Assembly: GCA_900549685.1 (NCBI GenBank)
Contig: UROX01000067.1
Location: 1 to 12,376 of the forward strand
DNA from: an uncultured Alistipes sp.
GTDB taxonomy: Bacteria; Bacteroidota; Bacteroidia; Bacteroidales; Rikenellaceae
Length of the DNA stretch: 12,376 nt
Direction: 5' to 3'
Shown: in pieces, positions 7,289-12,376 of the stretch
How positions within the stretch are numbered: the stretch's first letter is position 1
Layout: every line of letters starts with the position of its first letter
Notes under the pieces: model-generated
Database searches by the model: none
What the model saw: the letters and a program-made list of their open reading frames with translations, nothing else
Told to the model about the DNA's origin: nothing
Made by a program: the position numbers and the translations under genes

Positions 7289-8623
7289 TTACAGCGAGTA
7301 ACCTTTGCGGTACTGGTAGTGAAGACGTTTGTCGGCTTCGGGATCGTCCATGAATTTCTGGACGATAGGGTTCCATACCACCGGACGTCCCAGTTCGTTG
7401 GCGATGTTGCCCAGAATGCAGACCACATTCGACGTGTGTCCCGTTTCGACCGGTACATTCGGATCGATGCGGGTACGGATCGAATCGATGAAAGTCTGGT
7501 AATGAGGAACCTGCGTTTCGTAGGGCAGATCGCTCTTCTCTTTGGCCGCCGGCATGAATTTCGGGTCCGAAGCGAGGAACTCGCCCCGGCATACCTGAAT
7601 CCATCCGTTCTCGCCGTAGATTTTCAATCCCTGTTTGCCGCCGTCGAATTCCTGTTCGGTCATGCGGGTGCCGTTGTCGTACAGGTAGGTCAGGTGATCG
7701 TAATGGCTGTATCCGGCCGGAATGATCTTGACCGGACCGCCGTTGCCGTCCTTACCCAGCGCCCATTGCGCAATGTCGAACATGTGGGCGCCCCAGTCGG
7801 TCATCAGGCCGCCGCCCAGACCCTGATACCAGCGCCATGCGCCCCAGAGCTGTTCGTTCTGTTCGGGTTCGATCGTGATGACGGGATCGAGGTCCGAATT
7901 GTAGTGAATGCTGTCGGGCAGCGGGCCGAGCCACTTGTCCCAGTTCAGTCCGGCAGGAACTTCCTGTGCGGGCAGTTTATAGGGCGTGGGCGAACCGCCT
8001 ACGTGCACTTTGATGAGTTCGATCTTGCCCAGCTTGCCCTCGCGGCACAGGTTGGCGGCATGGATGAATTCCGAGTCGGAACGCTGCTGGCTGCCGACCT
8101 GCAGGATACGGTTGTGTTCGCGCACCGCCTTGCAGAGCTGCTGACCTTCGTAGATGGTATAGGTCATGGGCTTTTCGAGGTAAATGTCCTTACCCGCGCG
8201 GCAGGCCGCGATGGCGATGATGGCGTGCTGGTGGTCGGGCGTGGCGATCACCACGGCGTCGATATCTTCTCGGGCCAGCAGGTCCTGGTAGTCTTCGTAG
8301 AGATCGACCTTGACCTTACGGTTGCGGTCGGCATAATACTGTTTGACGCGTTTGTCGAACCGGGCGCGTTTGACGTCGTAGACATCGCATCCGGCCACGA
8401 CTTCCACGCCGTCTATCGTGAGAAATCCCGCCAGCAGGTGCATGGCCTGCTGACCGAGTCCGATGAAACCGATACGGATCGTATCTTCGGTCGTCTTTTT
8501 ACCGTCTTTTTTCGAGGATTTGGATGCTGCGGCCATAGCCGACGGCATCAGCACGGCGCCTGCGGCACCCAGCGCGGAGACTTTGAGAAAGTCGCGGCGC
8601 GAAAGTTTGGATTCGGAGTTCAT
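7289..8623 (-). CDS. Gfo/Idh/MocA family oxidoreductase with Tat signal
   Basis: The 444-residue protein begins with a twin-arginine signal, SRRDFLKVSALGAAGAVLMPSAMAAA (8-33), so it is probably exported folded with its cofactor. The mature part starts with a Rossmann nucleotide-binding fold, RIGFIGLGQQA (50-60), followed by ATPDHQHA (127-134) and the family EKP motif (150-152) that holds the catalytic Lys. The C-terminal substrate domain contains GLNWDKWLGPLP (225-236) and GGGLMTDWGAHMFDIAQWAL (270-289), whose Asp and His are typical of the active site. Family members oxidise or reduce sugars, inositols and related compounds with NAD(P); some relatives are glycosidases (GH109), but I cannot assign that activity here. 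The frame stays open upstream to 8743, but the start at 8623 is preferred because it puts the Tat motif at the N-terminus. The gene has its own promoter and terminator. Confidence 0.93.
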   Translation of the reverse strand: MNSESKLSRRDFLKVSALGAAGAVLMPSAMAAASKSSKKDGKKTTEDTIRIGFIGLGQQAMHLLAGFLTIDGVEVVAGCDVYDVKRARFDKRVKQYYADRNRKVKVDLYEDYQDLLAREDIDAVVIATPDHQHAIIAIAACRAGKDIYLEKPMTYTIYEGQQLCKAVREHNRILQVGSQQRSDSEFIHAANLCREGKLGKIELIKVHVGGSPTPYKLPAQEVPAGLNWDKWLGPLPDSIHYNSDLDPVITIEPEQNEQLWGAWRWYQGLGGGLMTDWGAHMFDIAQWALGKDGNGGPVKIIPAGYSHYDHLTYLYDNGTRMTEQEFDGGKQGLKIYGENGWIQVCRGEFLASDPKFMPAAKEKSDLPYETQVPHYQTFIDSIRTRIDPNVPVETGHTSNVVCILGNIANELGRPVVWNPIVQKFMDDPEADKRLHYQYRKGYSL

Positions 8624-8678
8624 GGTACAGTGTCGGATTAAAATCGTTTCCGTTCCACACGAAACGGATGTTCGAATG

Positions 8679-8710
8679 CTAAGATAACCCATCTTATCGA
8701 AACGGCCAAA
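8679..8710 (-). promoter_or_regulatory. candidate promoter of the Gfo/Idh/MocA gene
   Basis: On the minus strand, TTTG (8710-8707) is followed after 20 nt by TATCTTAG (8686-8679), which matches TAnnTTTG at 7 of 8 positions. This is the Bacteroidota spacing. The -7 box lies 55 nt before the start codon. A small inverted repeat, TAAGAT/ATCTTA (8680-8685 and 8691-8696), overlaps the -7 box and could be an operator, but it is only 6 bp. Confidence 0.5.
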
Positions 8711-8920
8711 AAAGAGAGCGGGTTTCTGCTTTTTGCAACCCATGTTTCCGCGACCGTATATTCCATATGCCGGCGAAAAGCCGATGCGGCATTCCCGGGA
8801 GTGTCCCCGAATTCCATCCCGGCGGGAGTCGGAAGCGGCCCGAAAAGGCGGACAGAAACCGCGAGCAAGGGATGGAGGAACGGAAAATCACGATTCCCGA
8901 GCGACGGCAGACCGATGCCG

Positions 8921-8951
8921 CTTGTCCGGACCGTATTTTTCACTACCTTTA
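8921..8951 (+). promoter_or_regulatory. candidate promoter of the nucleoside hydrolase gene
   Basis: CTTG (8921-8924) and TACCTTTA (8944-8951) are separated by 19 nt and each differs from the Bacteroidota consensus (TTTG, TAnnTTTG) at one position. The -7 box ends 43 nt before the ATG, a normal leader length. Confidence 0.55.
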
Positions 8952-8994
8952 TCTTCACGGATTTCGAAATACGAACTCAACCCTATACCGTTTT

Positions 8995-9978
8995 ATGAAA
9001 AAGCTCCTTTACCTCCTGCTGGGCGCGACGCTGGCTGCCTGCGCTCCGGAACAGCGTCCCGTCTCTCTGATTTTCGACACCGACATGGGACCCGACTACG
9101 ACGACGTGGGTGCGATGGCCCTGCTCCATGCGCTGGCCGATTCGGGCGAAGTCGAGATTCTGGCTACCGTCTCTTCGAACCGTCTCGAAACGACCGTCCC
9201 CTGTATCGACGTCATAAACACCTATTTCGGCCGCCCCGACATTCCGCTGGGCGCTCCGAAGGGCGAGGCTGTCTGTCAGGATACATGGCACGCGGGCGAG
9301 CGCTGGACCGCAGAACTGCCGGGACGCTTTCCGCACCGGACAAAAAGCGCGTCCGAAGCGGAAGACGCCGTGAAGGTCTATCGCCGTGTCCTGGCCGCAA
9401 GCCCCGACACGAGCGTGACGGTCGTGACGGTGGGCTTCTTCACGAACCTTCGCGACCTGCTCCAATCGGCTCCCGACGAATACAGCCCGCTGTCGGGTCA
9501 CGATCTGGCGGCGGCCAAAGTCCGCAAACTGGTCTCGATGGCAGGGCACTTTCCCGACGGTCTGGAGTTCAACGTGATGATGGACGCTCCCTCTGCCGCA
9601 TACGTCATGGAGCACTGGCCCACGGAAATCATTCTGAGCGGTTTCGAGATAGGCGAAAAAATCATCACCGGACGCAGGACAGCCGCAATGGACGTTACGG
9701 ACAACCCGGTGAAGGAAGCCTACGCGATGAGTCTGGCACAGGACGACCCGGCCGGTCGCAACAGCTGGGACCAATCGGCCGTACTCGTGGCCGTGCGAGG
9801 CGCCGAACCCTTTTTCGAACTGGAACGGGGTCGTCTGTCGGTCGATCCGGCCGACAGCACCGACCACTGGAGAGTCGATCCGGTCGGGCCACATGCCCGG
9901 TTGGTGTTCAAAACAGCCCCCGAACAGGTCGCCGAGCAGATCGAGAACCTGATGATGCACCTCCCACAGCAGCGATAG
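8995..9978 (+). CDS. Nucleoside hydrolase family (IunH-like) lipoprotein
   Basis: This 327-residue protein starts with a lipoprotein signal, MKKLLYLLLGATLAAC, with the probable lipidated Cys at 16, so it is likely anchored in an envelope membrane. The mature part has the N-terminal metal-binding motif of nucleoside hydrolases, DTDMGPDYDD (28-37), here in the longer DxDxGxDxDD form. Further family features are VTVVTVGFFTNLRDLL (141-156), MAGHFPDGLEFNVMMDA (182-198; compare ExNxxxD) and SWDQSAVL (257-264). Classical enzymes split purine or pyrimidine nucleosides into base and ribose using calcium and have His-Asp near the last motif; here the residue before the Asp is Trp, so the substrate is uncertain. 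The frame is open further upstream, but the start at 8995 is fixed by the signal peptide and the promoter. It is divergent from the oxidoreductase and stands alone. Confidence 0.88.
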   Translation: MKKLLYLLLGATLAACAPEQRPVSLIFDTDMGPDYDDVGAMALLHALADSGEVEILATVSSNRLETTVPCIDVINTYFGRPDIPLGAPKGEAVCQDTWHAGERWTAELPGRFPHRTKSASEAEDAVKVYRRVLAASPDTSVTVVTVGFFTNLRDLLQSAPDEYSPLSGHDLAAAKVRKLVSMAGHFPDGLEFNVMMDAPSAAYVMEHWPTEIILSGFEIGEKIITGRRTAAMDVTDNPVKEAYAMSLAQDDPAGRNSWDQSAVLVAVRGAEPFFELERGRLSVDPADSTDHWRVDPVGPHARLVFKTAPEQVAEQIENLMMHLPQQR

Positions 9979-10461
9979 CCGTCCGGATAGATTCTCGCGG
10001 CAGTGTCATGCCGATACCGGCACGGCGGGATACTGTCTTTCTTAGCGGAACCGGAGCAGTCCTGTATCGCAAGCGCAGCGGCAGGGAGCGGAAATCCCCG
10101 CTCCGATCATTCCGACGGACAAAACCGGGAGGAAACGGCTTTCCCCGATGTTCGCCATGCTCCCCCCCTACCCTTCTCCGTCATTCTGTCCGACGAAAAG
10201 ACACCCGGAACGTCGAAATGAAAAACACGCGGGAAGCGTAACTTTTCGACCGGCGGTAACGTTTTATAATTAAAGAAACGCGACGATATTCTTTCGTGTA
10301 CCCGGAGCGAACCGATGCGGATCTTCCCGACCGGCCGAAGAGGAGAGTCGGAACACGCCCGGTCTGCAATCGCCGGCCATGGCACCGAAGATCGCAATGT
10401 CCGGAGTCCGATCCGACGGGACACCGAAACATGAAATCGCACGAACAAAACCCGAAGCGAT
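9979..10461. other. 483-nt intergenic gap with one short hairpin
   Basis: I see no convincing gene here; the open frames that cross it have no domain, signal or protein-like composition. A perfect 7-bp hairpin, GGAGCGG/CCGCTCC (10085-10091 and 10098-10104), lies about 105 nt past the nucleoside hydrolase stop without a T run. An AT-rich patch at 10256-10277 is the most promoter-like part before the next gene, but no -33/-7 pair fits. If transcription starts there, the next gene has a leader of about 185 nt. Confidence 0.45.
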
Positions 10462-11370
10462 ATGAAACGCATGGCAATTCTCCTTGTCGGACTGTGGCTC
10501 TGGCTGCCCGGACCGGCTCAACGGTACGAAGATTTTCACGACGGTCTTTATGACGAATATTTCGAGGACGTCCACGACGACCTTTACAGATTCGGCTTTA
10601 TGATCGACAATTACGCGGCTTCCTACACCGACCGTTTCATCATCGAGATGGCACGCGAGTACGGAGTGCCGCGCGCGGATCTGCGTTACTATCTTCGCAG
10701 AGGATATGCACCGAGCGACCTGCTGTTCGGTCTGGAACTGGCCCGCCGCAGCGGCTACCGGCTGAAACACGTCATGGACCGTTACTATCGGAGCAGGGAC
10801 CGCAACTGGATCAGCGTTTCGATCGCTCTGGGCATCGGACGCGGCTCGACCGGATTCCGGCTGATCGTGGACCGGTTCCGCCACCAATACCGTTACTGGA
10901 ACGACTATTACGTTTGTCGCAATCCGCACCGGCCCCATCCTCCGGTCTATTCGCACGCATGGTCCTATTTCCGACCTCACGCACATCATCATGCCATTCC
11001 CCGGCCCGTTCCGCCCTCCCGGCCGACTCCGCCCCGCCATCCAGCTCCGGCCCCTCCGCAACGCCCTGCCGTTCCGGCTCGGCCCCGGCCGGACATTCAC
11101 GGCACACCTCGCCCCGGAGCATCGCCCCGACCGGGCAACCCTTCGCGCCCCTCGACACCGGCCCGTCCTCAGCGCAGAGACACGCCTGTCGCACCGGAAC
11201 GTCCTTCGCAACCGCAAAAAAACACCCGTCCGGAAAGCCGTCCCGACTATCGTCGAAATCCGACTTCGAAGAAACCTGATTCCGATTACCGTCGGTCCGA
11301 CCGCCCCGACAGGGAAACCGCGCCGGCTTCGAAAACAAAACCGTCAGAACACAAAGGATACCGTCGCTGA
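10462..11370 (+). CDS. Secreted protein of unknown function with Pro/Arg/His-rich tail
   Basis: I do not recognise a named family. The 302-residue product starts with a signal peptide, MKRMAILLVGLWLWLPGPA, probably cut after Ala19. Residues 20-145 look like a folded, mostly helical domain: an acidic, Tyr-rich start (YEDFHDGLYDEYFEDVHDD), then FIIEMAREYGVPRADLRYYLRRGYAPSDLLFGLELARRSGYRL. The later RDRNWISVSIALGIGRGSTGF resembles the W..I...LGI..GS..F pattern I associate with uncharacterised small periplasmic proteins. Residues 156-177 hold seven His, which might bind metal. Residues 181-230 are about 40% Pro, with many RP and PxRP units, and the last 45 residues are highly charged with repeated DYRR. 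The tail is likely disordered. The frame is supported by the signal peptide. There is no operon partner. Confidence 0.7.
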   Translation: MKRMAILLVGLWLWLPGPAQRYEDFHDGLYDEYFEDVHDDLYRFGFMIDNYAASYTDRFIIEMAREYGVPRADLRYYLRRGYAPSDLLFGLELARRSGYRLKHVMDRYYRSRDRNWISVSIALGIGRGSTGFRLIVDRFRHQYRYWNDYYVCRNPHRPHPPVYSHAWSYFRPHAHHHAIPRPVPPSRPTPPRHPAPAPPQRPAVPARPRPDIHGTPRPGASPRPGNPSRPSTPARPQRRDTPVAPERPSQPQKNTRPESRPDYRRNPTSKKPDSDYRRSDRPDRETAPASKTKPSEHKGYRR

Positions 11371-11680
11371 GGAAAAGCCATACGGATAGGGTTCAGTCGT
11401 CCGAGCACCCCGGACTGCGATTCACACGATCCGATTGTCATAGATCGTGTGAATCGTCTGCGTCTTCGGACCGGCTTCCGCCAGTGCCGAATTCCGGAGA
11501 GCATCTAAATACCTCCGATACGGCCAATCCTTCGAACTTCTTACAATTACGGCATTCAGTCGTCAGAAACCGGCAAAATAGACTCGACAAGACACCGAAA
11601 GTCCGCCTTGAAAAAAGGTCCGTACGATTCGAGGCACTTTTATTGCTCTCTACTCCCGACACGAAAATACCCGTTTACCC
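11371..11680. other. 310-nt intergenic gap before the last gene
   Basis: The only clear structure is the long inverted repeat at 11418-11456. The remaining 224 nt before the next ATG are more AT-rich, especially 11500-11670, and must hold its promoter if the last gene is separately transcribed. I could not find a good TTTG/TAnnTTTG pair there. Open frames on both strands look spurious. Confidence 0.45.
11418..11456. repeat. 14-bp perfect inverted repeat with 11-nt loop
   Basis: CGATTCACACGATC (11418-11431) pairs exactly with GATCGTGTGAATCG (11443-11456) around an 11-nt loop. It starts 48 nt past the stop of the secreted-protein gene. The stem is strong, but no T run follows on either strand, so a standard intrinsic terminator is not supported. 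It could be an RNA 3'-end structure, a binding site for a dimeric protein, or a site-specific DNA element. Confidence 0.55.
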
Positions 11681-12286
11681 ATGTCTCGTCTACCCGTTCG
11701 GCCCCTAGCCGCCGCCATGCTGTTTTTCTTCTACGGATGCGTCTGCGAACCATCCGGAGCGGAATATTTCGCCGGGCAACTATCCGTTTGTGACGACACG
11801 GTCCGATTGTGCGACTGTGCGACCGGCCGTATCCATCCTATTGTCCAAAACACGATGCGCACCGAAGCGGTGGCCCGCTACGAAAAACTCGACACGGAGG
11901 TTCCGCAAACGATTTTCATGGTCTGTAAAGGACGACTCGTAGACAGCAGGGCGAATACTCCAGACTCGCTGCATATCGACCGTCTGCTGAGTCTCGGCCT
12001 CGATGAATCGGAACACTTTCTGCTCGTAGGTCTCTACGAATGCGAAACGGACTCACGACGCAAAATACTCCACCTGAAACCCGACAGGACCTTTCTTCTG
12101 ACCGTTTTCGACAGCAACGGCGAAAACAGGATAGAGGGTCGGTGGAGCCAGACCTCCGAATTGGAACTGGTACTTCGCTCCGAATCGTCCCCCCTGCTTC
12201 GCTTCGAAATTCTCCCGAACCACGAAACGCTGGCTGGCAACAACGCCCCGAACGAAGAAACTATCTTCCGGAAGGTCTATCTGTAA
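11681..12286 (+). CDS. Small lipoprotein with NlpE-like domains in reversed order
   Basis: The 201-residue product begins with MSRLPVRPLAAAMLFFFYGC; Cys20 is the likely lipidation site, though FYGC is a loose lipobox, and a second Cys follows at 22. Residues 27-105 resemble the OB-fold of NlpE: YFAGQLSVCDDTVRLCDCATGRIHPI (a DCxTG core at 45-49), then RYEKL and a strand ending in VCKGRLVDSR. Residues 114-200 resemble the NlpE N-terminal barrel: FLLVGLYECETDSRRKILHLKPDRTFLLTV...GRW...LELVL. NlpE is an outer-membrane lipoprotein linked to copper resistance and envelope stress sensing, with the barrel first and a CxxC motif in it. Here the order appears swapped, and CxxC is replaced by CETDS (121-125). 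Domain assignment is by pattern memory and is moderate; being a lipoprotein is more certain. It ends RKVYL, and no partner gene is visible. Confidence 0.65.
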   Translation: MSRLPVRPLAAAMLFFFYGCVCEPSGAEYFAGQLSVCDDTVRLCDCATGRIHPIVQNTMRTEAVARYEKLDTEVPQTIFMVCKGRLVDSRANTPDSLHIDRLLSLGLDESEHFLLVGLYECETDSRRKILHLKPDRTFLLTVFDSNGENRIEGRWSQTSELELVLRSESSPLLRFEILPNHETLAGNNAPNEETIFRKVYL

Positions 12287-12296
12287 AGCAGGACAA

Positions 12297-12315
12297 TGGA
12301 TCATGCATCGATCCA
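12297..12315. terminator. weak hairpin after the last gene
   Basis: TGGATC (12297-12302) and GATCCA (12310-12315) pair around a 7-nt loop, starting 11 nt past the TAA. The nearest T run is five bases at about 12337-12341, too far for a standard terminator. It may be the end of the transcript, but the evidence is thin. Nothing else is seen to the end of the window. Confidence 0.25.
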
Positions 12316-12376
12316 CCCAAGCCACGACGATACCGATTTTTCGATCATAAACCCCTGCTCGGCCCAACCGACTATC

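Larger units (their letters stand above)
8624..8994. other. divergent intergenic region carrying two promoters
   Basis: This 371-nt stretch separates two divergently transcribed genes. A candidate promoter for each lies near its own end (8679-8710 minus, 8921-8951 plus), leaving about 210 nt between them. That middle part is GC-rich with short imperfect inverted repeats. Open frames crossing it on both strands are extensions of the flanking genes or have no protein-like features. I see no recognisable operator for a known regulator. Confidence 0.5.

Noticed and set aside
7319..8641. A 440-codon plus-strand frame opposite the oxidoreductase gene
   Set aside because: The minus strand encodes a complete Tat signal and Gfo/Idh/MocA motifs; the plus frame is antisense.
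8733..10241. A 502-codon plus-strand frame overlapping the nucleoside hydrolase gene
   Set aside because: It is in another frame from the signal peptide and DTDMGPDYDD motif, and its translation is Arg/Gly/Ser-rich low complexity.
10270..11217. A 315-codon minus-strand frame opposite the secreted-protein gene
   Set aside because: The plus-strand frame has a signal peptide and plausible domain; the minus frame is Arg-rich and without features.
1..12376. Search for tRNA, rRNA, CRISPR arrays, insertion sequences, toxin-antitoxin or defence genes
   Set aside because: No sequence in the window shows the repeats, conserved RNA features or protein motifs of any of these.

Overview
The window looks like chromosomal DNA from a member of the Bacteroidota, most likely a GC-rich gut genus such as Alistipes. 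The clues are the fused MurF-Alr protein, the MlaD-type MCE protein ending in an SVFGR tail, MutS2 starting with MIYPENFE, two promoters resembling the Bacteroides-type pattern (TTTG about 19-21 nt before TAnnTTTG), lipoproteins with short signal peptides, and long intergenic gaps. The taxon is an inference; no rRNA or tRNA is present to confirm it.

Layout: (1) 2-703, the 3' end of an MCE/MlaD-like gene. (2) 889-3375, mutS2, starting at GTG and preceded by a perfect 16-bp palindrome. (3) 3376-4047, a 672-nt gap with no believable gene. (4) 4048-7124, a tight two-gene unit: a murF-alr fusion whose stop codon overlaps the start of a small RsmI-related methyltransferase. (5) 7234-7268, a strong terminator hairpin between convergent genes. 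(6) 7289-8623, minus strand, a Tat-exported Gfo/Idh/MocA oxidoreductase. (7) 8624-8994, a divergent promoter region. (8) 8995-9978, a nucleoside-hydrolase-family lipoprotein. (9) 10462-11370, a secreted protein of unknown function with a Pro/Arg/His-rich tail. (10) 11681-12286, a small lipoprotein that seems to carry the two NlpE folds in reversed order.

The left half is housekeeping: envelope lipid transport, recombination or translation quality control by MutS2, the last cytoplasmic step of peptidoglycan precursor synthesis together with D-alanine supply, and a methyltransferase. The right half consists of single exported proteins that share no obvious pathway. The divergent oxidoreductase and nucleoside hydrolase could both act on scavenged sugars or nucleosides in the envelope, but only their adjacency suggests this.

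I found no phage, insertion sequence, CRISPR array, toxin-antitoxin pair or defence system, and no clearly new multi-gene system. The least explained items are the two secreted proteins at the right end and several perfect inverted repeats in the gaps.
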